A stretch of 64,000 bases of DNA from Komagataeibacter oboediens (GTDB lineage: Bacteria; Pseudomonadota; Alphaproteobacteria; Acetobacterales; Acetobacteraceae): positions 62,001 through 126,000 of the forward strand of contig NZ_NKTX01000005.1 of NCBI RefSeq assembly GCF_003207815.1, read 5' to 3'. Shown piece after piece: positions 29,294 to 38,102 of this stretch. Both the position numbers and the translations under genes were made by a program. Under the pieces are notes generated by a model, which worked only from the letters and a program-made list of their open reading frames with translations, made no database searches and was not told where the DNA came from. Numbering within the stretch: the stretch's first letter is position 1; every line of letters begins with the position of its first letter.

Positions 29294-30451
29294 CTACTCC
29301 GGATCGATGTGCTGCGGGAGGGGCGGCGAAAGATTATTGCCACTTCCCGTTATGGATGATGCGCCGGGGACCTGCGTGCTGGCCGTGGGTGACGGCGCGG
29401 ACGGATGGATGACGGGCGCCGGGCTGGCATGCATGACCGACCCGTCCGCCACCGCTGCGGGGCTGAGCGGAATGTTACGCCGCACCTCCCCATTCCGGCC
29501 CAGCGGCTGCGTCGTGACGCCGCCCGCAACCAGTGTCAGGCCGCCCGCATTGCCAACCGTCAGCACAAGGCCGGACTGGTCCTGTGGCGTCTGCCATGTC
29601 TCCCCGGGCTGCATGACGTGATCATATAGCACGGACCCGCCGGGTTTGCGGACCTGCACCCATGTTGCGGCGGTGGCGTTCAGGGTTACGCCATCGGTGG
29701 ATGCGGTGGGCTGTGCCGCCGCGGCGGCCTGCTGCGCCAGCACATTACGGTCCTCGCCCATTTTCTCCAGCGGCTGCGTGGGGGCAGCCGGGGCGGGTTC
29801 GGGCATTGGTGGTGCTGCCTGCTGCACGGGTGCGGGCGTGCTGCCGGTCAGGGCTTCGCGCTCCTGCTGGGGAAGCGGCTGCGGCGGCGGTTCGGGCCGT
29901 TCATCAGCCGGGGGCAGGACGGACGCCACCTGCGGCGATGCCGTGGTGGCAGATGAGGAAATTCCCGGCAGGGTCAGCTTGCCCGGAAGGTCATGGCCCA
30001 GCCCGTCCGTGCCGGTCAGTCTGTACCAGCCGATATAGGCCCCCACCAGAATGACGATACCGCATAACAGGAGTACCCCCATGGGCAGTCCACGGTCGGG
30101 CAGCGGTACGGGAAAGGACAGTTCGGACCGGCGGGTGAACGCGCCACGGCTTTCAACCTTGAAGCGTTCGACCAGTTGTTCGGCTTCCAGTCCCAGCGCC
30201 TTGGCATAGGTGCGCAGGAAACCTACGGCATAGGCGCTGCCGGGCAGTTCGCCGGGGCGGCCGGCTTCCAGCGCCTCCAGATACGGCAGGCGGATGCGCA
30301 GCCATGCCGCGACATCGGGCAGTTTCCACCCCAATTCCTCGCGCCGCGCACGCAACATGTCCCCTACCGATGCGATGGGTGTCGTACCGGGTGCCGGGGC
30401 TGTCGTGCCTGACGCGGTTTTTGGGCGGAAAATGCGTTTGCCGTCGCTCAT
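29294..30451 (-). CDS. rodZ: RodZ-like cytoskeletal/cell-shape protein
   Basis: RodZ links MreB filaments to the elongasome across the inner membrane. The 385-residue protein has an N-terminal helix-turn-helix domain (residues 29-98: VGDMLRARREELGW...IRLPYLEALE). One transmembrane helix follows (about 124-143), then a long Pro/Gln/Ala-rich periplasmic linker (about 155-240). The C-terminal DUF4115 domain covers about 245-330. A Pro/Ser-rich tail follows. The ATG overlaps the stop of the nitronate monooxygenase gene (ATGA). ispG is the next gene, as in many Proteobacteria, where rodZ precedes ispG. Confidence 0.88.
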   Translation of the reverse strand: MSDGKRIFRPKTASGTTAPAPGTTPIASVGDMLRARREELGWKLPDVAAWLRIRLPYLEALEAGRPGELPGSAYAVGFLRTYAKALGLEAEQLVERFKVESRGAFTRRSELSFPVPLPDRGLPMGVLLLCGIVILVGAYIGWYRLTGTDGLGHDLPGKLTLPGISSSATTASPQVASVLPPADERPEPPPQPLPQQEREALTGSTPAPVQQAAPPMPEPAPAAPTQPLEKMGEDRNVLAQQAAAAAQPTASTDGVTLNATAATWVQVRKPGGSVLYDHVMQPGETWQTPQDQSGLVLTVGNAGGLTLVAGGVTTQPLGRNGEVRRNIPLSPAAVADGSVMHASPAPVIHPSAPSPTASTQVPGASSITGSGNNLSPPLPQHIDPE

Positions 30452-31527
30452 CCGTAGCGGGCCCTCTCCTCCTGACGGATCAGGGCATCAATGGCCTGAT
30501 CGACCAGTTCCTTGATGATCTCACCGACAGACTGTTCGCCCGTGATCATGCCGACCGACTGTCCCGCCATGACGGAGCCGTTTTCCACGTCGCCATCCAC
30601 CACGGCACGGCGCAGCGCACCAGCCCAGAAGTGTTCGATATCCAGCTGGGCCGCTTCCTTGGTCAGTTCACCGGCCTGGAAACGACGCAGCGTTTCCGCC
30701 TGGTGCTGCACGAAACGCCGTGTGCCCGCGTTGTTCAGCCCGCGGACCGGTATGACGGGGAAGCGTTCATCAAGCTGCACGGACGTGACCGCATCGCGCG
30801 CATTGGCGCGGATGAAGGCTTTCTTGAAGTTTTCATGTGCGATGCTCTCACGCGATGCGGCAAAGCGCGTGCCAAGCTGTGCGCCCGAAGCCCCCTGTTC
30901 CAGGTAGGACAGGATCGCGTCGCCTCGGCCCAGACCACCGGCGACGAATACCGGCACGTCATGGATATGGGGCAGGATTTCCTGTGCCAGCACGGTCAGC
31001 GAAACCGGACCGACATGGCCGCCTGCTTCTGATCCCTCGATCACCAGCGCATCGACGCCAAGACGCACCAGCCGCTTGGCCAGGACCAGCGCGGGCGCGA
31101 AGGCGATGACCCTGGCGCCCCCTTCCTTGATGGCGCGGATGACCGGGCCGGAGGGAATGCCGCCAGCCAGCACCACATGCGTGATGCCCGCGTCGATGCA
31201 GACGCGCACAAGTTCATCAAGCTGCGGGTGCATGGTGATCAGGTTGACGCCGAACGGGCGCGTGGTCAGCGCCTGCGTCGCCGCGATTTCCTCGGCCAGA
31301 CGCGCGGGTTCCATCGCGCCACAGGCCAGCACGCCAAAGCCACCGGCATTGGAAATGGCGGATACAAGGTTCCGCTCGCTGACCCATGACATGGCCCCCG
31401 CCAGCAGCGCGTATTCGCTGCCAAGGAAGCGCGTGCCACGCCCCCACAGCCGGTCAAGCCGGGCGCGGGCTTCCGCCCGGCGCGTGGGGTCCGTCAGGGC
31501 GGAGGCGGTGTCGGTGGCGTCTGACAT
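30448..31527 (-). CDS. Nitronate monooxygenase-family FMN oxidoreductase
   Basis: This FMN-dependent TIM-barrel enzyme belongs to the 2-nitropropane dioxygenase / nitronate monooxygenase family, which oxidises nitronates such as propionate-3-nitronate. Visible family features are LLAGAMSWVSERNLVSAISNAGGFG, RPFGVNLI, VIEGSEAGGHVG with the catalytic-region His, and VFVAGGLGRGDAI for phosphate binding. Many relatives are annotated as enoyl reductases (FabK-like), which cannot be excluded. The ATG at 31527 gives 359 residues; GTG 31542 overlaps the lysC stop and is an alternative. It is embedded between lysC and rodZ with overlaps on both sides, so it is co-transcribed, but the shared purpose is unknown. 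Confidence 0.85.
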   Translation of the reverse strand: MSDATDTASALTDPTRRAEARARLDRLWGRGTRFLGSEYALLAGAMSWVSERNLVSAISNAGGFGVLACGAMEPARLAEEIAATQALTTRPFGVNLITMHPQLDELVRVCIDAGITHVVLAGGIPSGPVIRAIKEGGARVIAFAPALVLAKRLVRLGVDALVIEGSEAGGHVGPVSLTVLAQEILPHIHDVPVFVAGGLGRGDAILSYLEQGASGAQLGTRFAASRESIAHENFKKAFIRANARDAVTSVQLDERFPVIPVRGLNNAGTRRFVQHQAETLRRFQAGELTKEAAQLDIEHFWAGALRRAVVDGDVENGSVMAGQSVGMITGEQSVGEIIKELVDQAIDALIRQEERARYG

Positions 31528-31538
31528 CTGGTTTCCGC

Positions 31539-32792
31539 TCACGCCGCGTCCAGACCGTAGGCGGTGTGCAGGGCGCGCACTGCCAGTTCGGTATATTCGG
31601 ACGCGATCAGCACCGAGACCTTGATCTCGCTGGTGGAAATGACCTGCACGTTGATGTTGCGCTCCGCCAGCGTGCGGAACATCGTGCTGGCCACGCCTGC
31701 ATGCGAACGCATGCCGACACCCACGACGCTGATCTTCACCACGTCATCATCGGTCTGCAGTTCGGTGTACCGGGTGGCGCCATGGTTGGCTTCCAGAACC
31801 GAAATCGCACGCGTAAGGTCGGTCTTGCCGACCGTGAACGTCATGTTGGTCGTCCCGTCGTCGCCCGTGCTCTGGACGATCATGTCCACATTCACGTTGG
31901 CATCGGCCAGCGGGCCGAACACCGCCGCCGCAATACCCGGGCGGTCAGGGAGCTGGCGGACGGAAATCTTTGCCTCGTCCCGGGAGTAGGCAATTCCGGC
32001 GACCTGTTCCTGTTCCACGATTTCGTCCTCATCCACGACTAATGAACCGGGCAGATGCCCCTCTGACGGTGCGGGACCGTCGGTGAAACTGGACAGCACC
32101 TGCACCCGCACGCGCTCCTTCATTGCCAGTTCCACGCTACGGGTCTGCAGCACCTTGGCCCCTACGGATGCCAGCTCAAGCATTTCCTCATAGGTAATCT
32201 TGTCCAGCTTCCGTGCCTTGGTAACAATACGGGGGTCGGTTGTATAGATTCCGTCCACATCCGTGTAGATATCGCACCGGTCCGCCTTCAGCGCCGCCGC
32301 CAGCGCCACGGCCGAGGTATCGGACCCCCCGCGCCCCAGCGTCGTGATCCGCCCGTCCGGGCCGATCCCCTGGAATCCCGCCACGACCGGCACCTGCCCC
32401 GCCTGCATGCTGCTGATCAGATTCGCGCCATCAATCGAGGCGATGCGGGCCTTGCCATGCGCATCATCCGTACGCAGCGGGATCTGCCAGCCCAGCCATG
32501 ACCGGGCGTTGACGCCAAGGTTCTGCAGCGCGATGGCCAGCAGGCCACTGGTGACCTGTTCCCCCGTTGCAACGACGGTGTCGTATTCGCGTTCATCGTG
32601 CTGGGGCGAGAGATCACGGCAGTAGCCGACAAGGCGGTTGGTCACGCCGGACATGGCGGAGACGACAACGGCAACCTCGCACCCGGCCTCGACCTGTTTC
32701 CGGACTTTTTCCGCGACGGCACGAATCCGGTCAAGATCGGCGACGGACGTGCCGCCGAATTTCATCACGATCCGCGGTACGGTAGGGGACAT
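31539..32792 (-). CDS. lysC: Aspartate kinase
   Basis: LysC phosphorylates L-aspartate, the first step toward lysine, threonine, methionine and diaminopimelate. The 417-residue product starts IVMKFGGTSVADLDR, has FQGIGPDGRITTLGRGGSDTSA and VDGIYTTDPRIV in the kinase domain, and two ACT domains at the C-terminus (about 260-415), the usual site of lysine/threonine feedback. It is the first gene of a minus-strand run (lysC, nitronate monooxygenase, rodZ, ispG, hisS, prfA) and is divergent from ubiG across 139 bp. I see no lysine riboswitch in that gap. Confidence 0.97.
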   Translation of the reverse strand: MSPTVPRIVMKFGGTSVADLDRIRAVAEKVRKQVEAGCEVAVVVSAMSGVTNRLVGYCRDLSPQHDEREYDTVVATGEQVTSGLLAIALQNLGVNARSWLGWQIPLRTDDAHGKARIASIDGANLISSMQAGQVPVVAGFQGIGPDGRITTLGRGGSDTSAVALAAALKADRCDIYTDVDGIYTTDPRIVTKARKLDKITYEEMLELASVGAKVLQTRSVELAMKERVRVQVLSSFTDGPAPSEGHLPGSLVVDEDEIVEQEQVAGIAYSRDEAKISVRQLPDRPGIAAAVFGPLADANVNVDMIVQSTGDDGTTNMTFTVGKTDLTRAISVLEANHGATRYTELQTDDDVVKISVVGVGMRSHAGVASTMFRTLAERNINVQVISTSEIKVSVLIASEYTELAVRALHTAYGLDAA

Positions 32793-32931
32793 CGGAATAG
32801 TGGCTCCATTATGGCTCGGGCTTCAGCATATCCGGAGTGTGGGCCTGTTGGCCAATCCGGGGCATTGCGGTTATGCGCAAGCCGCGTCACATACATCTCC
32901 CCAGCTTCCGCGTCCAGCGGGAGAAAGCCAA

Positions 32932-33699
32932 ATGAAAGGCGGTGCACCCATGCAGCATCACGATTCGCCCGTTCTGTCGGCAGATTCCGTCGCCCCGGAG
33001 GAGATCGCCCATTTCAGCGATCTGGCTGCCCGGTGGTGGGATCCCGTCGGCCCGATGCGCCCCCTGCACGCCATGAATGACCTGCGCACGGGCTGGAGCC
33101 TGCGTCACCTGCCCGCCCCGGTGGCGGATGATGACGAGCGCCGCACGCTGCTGGACATTGGCTGTGGCGCGGGACTGGCCAGCGAGGCATTTGCCCGCGC
33201 CGGATTCGACGTGACCGGCCTGGATGCGTCGCAGGCGGCGATTACGGCAGGTCGGCTGCACATGCGCCAGCACCCCCTGCCCGCATCTGCTGGCCCGCTG
33301 TCCTACCGTTGTGGCAGCGCCGAGGAACTGGTGGCCGAAGGCGCGCGCTTTGACGCGATTTCCGCGCTGGAAGTGATCGAGCACGTAACCGATCCCGCGG
33401 CCTTCCTGCGCATGCTTGGCGGCATGCTGCGGCCGGGCGGCGCCATGGTGGTTTCGACCATGAACCGCACGTGGCGGTCCATGGCCATGGCCAAGATCGG
33501 GGCGGAATACGTCCTGCGCCTGCTGCCGGTTGGCACGCATGACTGGCGCAAGTTCATTACCCCGGCCGAAATGGGGCAGTACGCAGCCCGCGCGGGCCTG
33601 CGCATAACCGATATCGCGGGTATGGTACCCGCTCCCGGTGGCTGGCGTGAAAGCCGCGACATGGCGGTGAACTATATTGCGGCGATGGTGCGCGACTGA
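32932..33699 (+). CDS. ubiG: Ubiquinone biosynthesis O-methyltransferase UbiG
   Basis: UbiG makes both O-methylations of the ubiquinone ring, supplying the quinone used by membrane dehydrogenases such as Gcd. The 255-residue protein opens with EEIAHFSDLAARWWDPVGPMRPLHAMND, typical of UbiG, then LLDIGCGAGLASEAFA (SAM site), ISALEVIEHV and MVVSTMNRTWRSM. GGGAG lies 8 bp before the ATG at 32932; an ATG at 32950 is a second option. Divergence from lysC is conserved in many alphaproteobacteria. A perfect hairpin follows the stop. Confidence 0.96.
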   Translation: MKGGAPMQHHDSPVLSADSVAPEEIAHFSDLAARWWDPVGPMRPLHAMNDLRTGWSLRHLPAPVADDDERRTLLDIGCGAGLASEAFARAGFDVTGLDASQAAITAGRLHMRQHPLPASAGPLSYRCGSAEELVAEGARFDAISALEVIEHVTDPAAFLRMLGGMLRPGGAMVVSTMNRTWRSMAMAKIGAEYVLRLLPVGTHDWRKFITPAEMGQYAARAGLRITDIAGMVPAPGGWRESRDMAVNYIAAMVRD

Positions 33700-33704
33700 G
33701 CAAT

Positions 33705-33723
33705 GGCGCCCCGGAAGGGCGCC
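33705..33723. terminator. Hairpin between convergent ubiG and lactonase genes
   Basis: GGCGCCC and GGGCGCC form a perfect 7-bp stem with loop CGGAA in the 32-bp gap between two convergent genes. It lacks T-tracts but could serve both strands. Confidence 0.55.
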
Positions 33724-33731
33724 GTCCGGCG

Positions 33732-34961
33732 TCAGATCGTGTTCATGAACGCGAATGTCGTCGGGCTGCCCACCGGGGTGAAGTTCCATGTGAAGTCCAG
33801 CACGCCGGTCTGGGCATTGACCTTGAATGACGTGACGGAATCGCTGCGCTGGTTGGCGCAGAACAGGTATGTGCCGCTAGGGTCGAACATCATCGCGCGG
33901 CCATAATCGGCATGCATCCAGATTTCTTCGACCAGGTTAAGCGTACCGTCGTCATTCACATGGAAGCTGGCCAGCGAATCACCCAGCCGGTTCGATACGT
34001 ACAGGTATTTGCCGTTGGGTGAGAGCAGGATGCCCGCCGCCAGCGTGCTGCCCCGGAAATGCGGGGTTACGGTGCTGACGGTCTGCTGGGGCACGATTTC
34101 GCCGGTCTGGGGATTGAAAGTGGCGGCAACCACTTTCGAATCCTGTTCGCCCAGGATGTAGATCATCGTCCCCTTCTCGTTGAAGGAGAAGTGGCGCGGC
34201 GCGGAACCCGGCGTCATGGTGATGAATGGCGTCTTGGCGGGGACCAGCCTGCCGGTATGCAGGTCCAGCGTCCAGACATATACCCGGTCCAGCCCCGCAT
34301 CGCACGCCAGCACATACCGGCCTGACGGGTCGGATGCCACCATGTGGACATGCGCGCTGGAATGGTCGCTTATGGCGAAGTTGCCCGGTGGATTGTCTGC
34401 AGCACGGTCGGGCATGCGCGGGCCGGTATTGTGCACCACGTCCGTCGGGTCGCCCAGGCTGCCATCGGGGTGAATGGGCAGAACGCCCACCGTGCCACCC
34501 ATGTAATTCGCCACCAGGACGTATTTGCCCGATGCATGCACGCTGAGATGCGCGGGCACCGCGCCGCCTGACCGCACGACGTTGAGCTTGGTCAGTTCCC
34601 CGCTGGAACGGTTGACGGAAAACGCGGTGACGCAGCCTTCACCATTGGCGTTGAAGTCATTGATTTCGCTGAGGGCATAGAGGTGCTTGAAGTCAGCGGA
34701 TATGGCCATGAACGAGGGGCTGGCGATGTCCACATAGGTCATGAGCGGCGACAGGCTGCTGGTGTCGGGGTTCATCTCGAACACGGAAATGCCCTGCCCG
34801 TTGCCTGCCCCGCCGGGCGGTCCATGCTGGGTATAGCCACCGATATAGCAGATGGTGCGCGGCTTGGTCGCGACCTGTGCCACGGCGCGGCGCGACAGGG
34901 CGGGCACGCCGGCGGCGGCCAGTGCGGTGGCAAAGGCACGGCGGGAAATATTGCAGCTCAT
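33732..34961 (-). CDS. Exported lactonase-family beta-propeller (6-phosphogluconolactonase-like)
   Basis: The 409-residue protein is a seven-bladed propeller of the lactonase (PF10282) type, with repeats such as SPSFMAISADFKHLYALSE, SVHASGKYVLVANY, ASDPSGRYVLACDAGLD and LSPNGKYLYVSNRLGDS. A twin-arginine signal (ISRRAFATALAAAG, residues 4-17; cleavage after AVAQ) predicts folded export to the periplasm. Cytosolic family members hydrolyse 6-phosphogluconolactone; an exported one more plausibly acts on free lactones, for example glucono-1,5-lactone made by Gcd, which is my inference. The start at 34961 is chosen because it puts the Tat motif at the N-terminus. It is convergent with ubiG. Confidence 0.87.
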   Translation of the reverse strand: MSCNISRRAFATALAAAGVPALSRRAVAQVATKPRTICYIGGYTQHGPPGGAGNGQGISVFEMNPDTSSLSPLMTYVDIASPSFMAISADFKHLYALSEINDFNANGEGCVTAFSVNRSSGELTKLNVVRSGGAVPAHLSVHASGKYVLVANYMGGTVGVLPIHPDGSLGDPTDVVHNTGPRMPDRAADNPPGNFAISDHSSAHVHMVASDPSGRYVLACDAGLDRVYVWTLDLHTGRLVPAKTPFITMTPGSAPRHFSFNEKGTMIYILGEQDSKVVAATFNPQTGEIVPQQTVSTVTPHFRGSTLAAGILLSPNGKYLYVSNRLGDSLASFHVNDDGTLNLVEEIWMHADYGRAMMFDPSGTYLFCANQRSDSVTSFKVNAQTGVLDFTWNFTPVGSPTTFAFMNTI

Positions 34962-35007
34962 GGAATAAGGGTCATCCCCATTGGTTGAGAATTGTTTTCT
35001 GGGGCCT

Positions 35008-35532
35008 TCAGGGCAGTTTGCACGCCGGGCCGATCGTACCAGTATAGCGGCTCCACGTTTCGGTTTCACCAAATAAAGGCACGGCGACGAAACCACGCAG
35101 CTTGAGATCCCCCGACTGGGACACCCATAGCTTGGCATGATAGACATGCCCCGTGTCGGGATCGGTCACGTGGCCGTTCCAGTGTCCTGCTTCCTTCGGG
35201 TCAGGCGTAAACCCGTTCAGCATGGGCAGGTTGCATTCCGGCTCACCACGCTTGTCGCGCGGCATTTCGGTCGTGTAGCGCACGCCAGCCAGCCGTCCGC
35301 AGATTTCATTCCCGCAATGGGAAATCTCAAACACGCCATCGTGGTCCTTCGTCATCCACCGGCCGATAATGTTCGGCTCGCTCCCCTCGGCATGGGCCGT
35401 GGGCAGGTCGGTGGCCCCGACCGCCACCGCGCATAAGGCGGCAATGGCGCCCCTGGCCAGCCAGCGCGCAAGGCCGCCCCCCATGCGGTGTCCGGTCTGG
35501 CGCGTACCTGTGTGGCTTTTGCTGTCGTGCAT
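35008..35532 (-). CDS. DUF2147 family secreted protein
   Basis: This 174-residue protein of unknown function has an N-terminal signal segment (ARWLARGAIAALCAVAVGATDLPTAHA). The DUF2147 domain follows: IIGRWMTKDHDGVFEISHCGNEICGRLAGVR ... WNGHVTDPDTGHVYHAKLWVSQSGDLKLRGFV ... ETETWSRY. The fold is a small lipocalin-like beta-barrel; no reaction is known to me. The paired cysteines in HCGNEICG are typical. The start at 35532 gives a 49-residue leader; ATG 35484 would give a shorter, more usual one. It lies between the lactonase and DUF1178 genes on the same strand. Confidence 0.85.
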   Translation of the reverse strand: MHDSKSHTGTRQTGHRMGGGLARWLARGAIAALCAVAVGATDLPTAHAEGSEPNIIGRWMTKDHDGVFEISHCGNEICGRLAGVRYTTEMPRDKRGEPECNLPMLNGFTPDPKEAGHWNGHVTDPDTGHVYHAKLWVSQSGDLKLRGFVAVPLFGETETWSRYTGTIGPACKLP

Positions 35533-35596
35533 TTCCAATCGTTCCCCCACATGGCGCGTGGCACGGCGGTGCATGCCGCGCGCTTGCGTGTTCCCT

Positions 35597-36055
35597 CTAG
35601 CTGTCGGCCCGGCGGACCCATGGGATGGCATGGACGTCCACCCCTTCCTCATCAAGTTCGGCCTGTTCCTGTGGCGTCATGCTGCCATAGATGCCACGGG
35701 CCTCGCTCTTGCCCCGGTGCATGTCCAAGGCCTCGCTGGCAAAGCGGTCCCCCACGTCGTCACAATGTTCCTCTACCGTGTGGCGTATTTTCTGTAACAG
35801 AGCGATCACGGCATCGGGCACTCCCGCTGACGCATGGCCGGGTGGCGTGACAGCGGGAGGCTGTGGCGCTTCCGTCTCCTGCCGGGGGGCTGCGGTATGG
35901 ACCGCTGGCGCCATGAGCGCGCGGCTGATATCCGCTGTTCCACACTGCGGGCACGACAGAAGGCCGTGCGCCGCCTGGTGTTCGAATGCGCTGCTGCCGG
36001 GAAACCATCCTTCAAATTCATGGCCTGCACGACATCGTAGCTGGTACCGGATCAT
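35597..36055 (-). CDS. DUF1178 family zinc-ribbon-like protein
   Basis: The 152-residue protein opens with IRYQLRCRAGHEFEGWFPGSSAFEHQAAHGLLSCPQCGTADISRALMAP, the conserved start of DUF1178, with cysteines C8, C35 and C38 placed like a small metal-binding ribbon. A Pro/Ala/Thr-rich linker leads to a conserved C-terminal helical part (VGDRFASEALDMHRGKSEARGIYG). The function is unknown. It follows grxC by 25 bp on the same strand, a pairing seen in other alphaproteobacteria, so the two are probably co-transcribed. Confidence 0.88.
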   Translation of the reverse strand: MIRYQLRCRAGHEFEGWFPGSSAFEHQAAHGLLSCPQCGTADISRALMAPAVHTAAPRQETEAPQPPAVTPPGHASAGVPDAVIALLQKIRHTVEEHCDDVGDRFASEALDMHRGKSEARGIYGSMTPQEQAELDEEGVDVHAIPWVRRADS

Positions 36056-36080
36056 GCCCTCTCCGTCCGTGTGCCCTGTG

Positions 36081-36341
36081 TCAGCCCTTGCCCAGAAGGG
36101 TATCGAGTTTGCCCGACCGGTCCAGCGCCATCAGGTCATCACAGCCACCAAGGGGCGTATTGTCGATGAATATCTGCGGCACGGTGGTACGCCCACCCGA
36201 ACGGCGGATCGAATCCGCGCGTTCCGGCGTGCCGTGCGGGGCATTGATCTCGTTGAAGGGCACGCCCTTGTGCGCCAGCAGACGGACCGCGCGGATGCAG
36301 TATGGGCAGCCGGGCTGGGTATAGATGTCAATAGACGGCAT
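36081..36341 (-). CDS. grxC: Glutaredoxin 3
   Basis: This small dithiol glutaredoxin reduces disulphides and glutathione mixed disulphides using glutathione. The 86-residue product has the active site C12-P-Y-C15, the cis-proline loop TTVPQIFID and the glutathione-contact GGCDDLMALD. The length is normal. It is probably transcribed with comF upstream (69-bp gap) and DUF1178 downstream (25-bp gap). It is cytosolic. Confidence 0.95.
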   Translation of the reverse strand: MPSIDIYTQPGCPYCIRAVRLLAHKGVPFNEINAPHGTPERADSIRRSGGRTTVPQIFIDNTPLGGCDDLMALDRSGKLDTLLGKG

Positions 36342-36410
36342 TGAACCTTCGCTTGGTCTGGTGTGTGTCCGCCACCATTGTGGCGGGTGGGTCTGGGTGT
36401 GCAGTTTACC

Positions 36411-37175
36411 CTATTGTTGTTCATGCTGGCCACAGGCACGGGCGGCGGCCAGCACATCAACCCGTGCCGCACCTGCGTCGCGCAGGCTGCGGGCGCATGC
36501 CGCAAGGGTTGCGCCCGTGGTCATGACATCATCCACCACGATGACATGCCGTCCCGCAATGTCACGACCCCTGTGGGCGCGCACGCCAATCGCGCCCTGC
36601 ATGATGTCCTGCCGCCGCGCCCTGCCCTTCCCCTTCAGCGTGGGCGTGGCCCGCAGGCGTTCCAGCCCGTCGGGCAGGGCCATGGCCCCTGTCCGTCGCG
36701 CCAGCGCGCATGCCAGTAGCGCCGCCTGGTTGTACCGCCGGGCAAACAGGCGCAGCCGGTGCAGGGGCACGGGTATGAAAATGCTATCCTTGTGCACCAG
36801 ACCGGTGGCTGCTGCCGCCATGTAACGCGCCAGCAGCACTGCGTTTTCCGTCCGGTCTGCATATTTCAGCGGCAGGATCAGGCGACGTGGCACGTCGTCA
36901 TAGACCATTGCGGCGCGCCCTTCGTGCCATGGCGGCGGGGTTTCGGCGCATGTGGTGCAGGTCAGCGTCGGTCCGCCTGCGGCGCGGGAGGGAAACGGCA
37001 GCGCGCAGCGGTGGCAATACGGGGATGTGATCAGGTGCAGCTGGCTGACGCATGTCCCACATAACAGCCCTGCCTGCATGACATCGGCCCCGCAGCCAAG
37101 GCAACGGGGCGGAAACAGCGTGTCCAGCATGCGCGTGCCGGCCCGTCGCCACCAGGGGGATGCGCGGTGGTTCAT
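36411..37175 (-). CDS. comF: ComF family phosphoribosyltransferase-like protein
   Basis: This homologue of ComF/GntX is needed for DNA uptake in competent bacteria, but widespread and of unclear activity elsewhere. The N-terminus has a double zinc ribbon (CLGCG ... CGTC and CHRC ... CTTC). The C-terminal type I phosphoribosyltransferase domain has IPVPLHRLRLFARRYNQA and the PRPP loop VIVVDDVMTTGAT. The ATG at 37175 is preferred; ATG 37223 would leave only 7 bp to the divergent methyltransferase start. It may be co-transcribed with grxC. Together with comM it is a second competence-type gene in the window. Confidence 0.9.
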   Translation of the reverse strand: MNHRASPWWRRAGTRMLDTLFPPRCLGCGADVMQAGLLCGTCVSQLHLITSPYCHRCALPFPSRAAGGPTLTCTTCAETPPPWHEGRAAMVYDDVPRRLILPLKYADRTENAVLLARYMAAAATGLVHKDSIFIPVPLHRLRLFARRYNQAALLACALARRTGAMALPDGLERLRATPTLKGKGRARRQDIMQGAIGVRAHRGRDIAGRHVIVVDDVMTTGATLAACARSLRDAGAARVDVLAAARACGQHEQQ

Positions 37176-37230
37176 GCCTTCACACGATCGTGGGCTTGGC
37201 AGCGGCAGGGCATGAGGGCACATCGGAACG

Positions 37231-38088
37231 ATGGATGTGCCGCAGATATTTGACCGTCATGCCGTGCGCCTGCACCGCGACCGCGCGGCCGCCACTGTCG
37301 GCCATGTCCGGCCCGTGCTGGCGGAAGCGGCGGACCGGCTGCTGGACCGGCTGGATGATGTCACACGTCATTTTGGCGCGGCGCTGGACATTGGCGGGCG
37401 GGGCGTTGTCGCACCCGCCCTGCGGGCACGTCACATCCCCACCGTCACCACCGACCTGTCGTGGTCCATGTGCGCGGAAGACAGTGGGCCCGCGGTATGC
37501 ATGGATGCGGAATGGCTGCCTTTCGCTCCTGACAGCTTCGACCTTGTGGTGGCCTGCCTGTCGCTGCACTGGGTCAATGACCTGCCGGGCCTGCTGGCGC
37601 AGGTGCGCAGCATACTGGCCCCGGACGGACTGTTTCTGGCCTGCATGCCGGTACTGCCTACGCTGGCTGGCCTGCGGCGTACGCTGATGGACGCCGAAAT
37701 GGCACAGCGTGGCGGGGTTTCGCCGCGCGTTTCCCCCTTTCCGGGGGTACGTGACTGCGCGGGGCTGCTGCAGCGCGCGGGGTTTGCCCTGCCCGTGGTG
37801 GACGCTGATGTGATCCATCTGTCCTATCGCACGCCACTGGGTCTGCTGCACGACCTGCGCCACGGTGGGGAGACGAACGCCCTGCGCGAACGCACGCGCG
37901 GGCTGACGCATCCGGCCCTGCTGGCCAGGGCGCTGGAGCACCTGCCTGTGGATGAGGACGGGAACCTGGAGCAGGACCTGCATATGGCGGTCATGACGGG
38001 CTGGTCCCCTGCCCCGACGCAGCCACAGCCCCTGCGCCCGGGGCAGTTTAGCGTAAGCCTGGAGGATGCGCTGCGCGGGACGCCGTGA
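37231..38088 (+). CDS. NDUFAF5-like class I SAM methyltransferase/hydroxylase
   Basis: The 285-residue protein opens with IFDRHAVRLHRDRAAATV, the hallmark of the bacterial relatives of NDUFAF5 (complex I assembly factor), which resembles BioC. The SAM motif is LDIGGRGVVAPAL, followed by TTDLSWSM, DAEWLPFAPDSFDLVVACLSLHWVNDLP and FLACMPVLPTLAGLR. Human NDUFAF5 hydroxylates an arginine of a complex I subunit; whether this bacterial protein does the same is unknown. The usual GxGxG motif is altered here to IGGRGV. It is divergent from comF and convergent with moaA, 14 bp apart. Confidence 0.83.
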   Translation: MDVPQIFDRHAVRLHRDRAAATVGHVRPVLAEAADRLLDRLDDVTRHFGAALDIGGRGVVAPALRARHIPTVTTDLSWSMCAEDSGPAVCMDAEWLPFAPDSFDLVVACLSLHWVNDLPGLLAQVRSILAPDGLFLACMPVLPTLAGLRRTLMDAEMAQRGGVSPRVSPFPGVRDCAGLLQRAGFALPVVDADVIHLSYRTPLGLLHDLRHGGETNALRERTRGLTHPALLARALEHLPVDEDGNLEQDLHMAVMTGWSPAPTQPQPLRPGQFSVSLEDALRGTP

Positions 38089-38102
38089 CATGGCGTGTGC
38101 CC

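Noticed and set aside
32793-32931. A lysine riboswitch upstream of lysC
   Set aside because: The gap is only 139 bp and I could not find the conserved multi-helix core; a divergent promoter region is enough to explain it.
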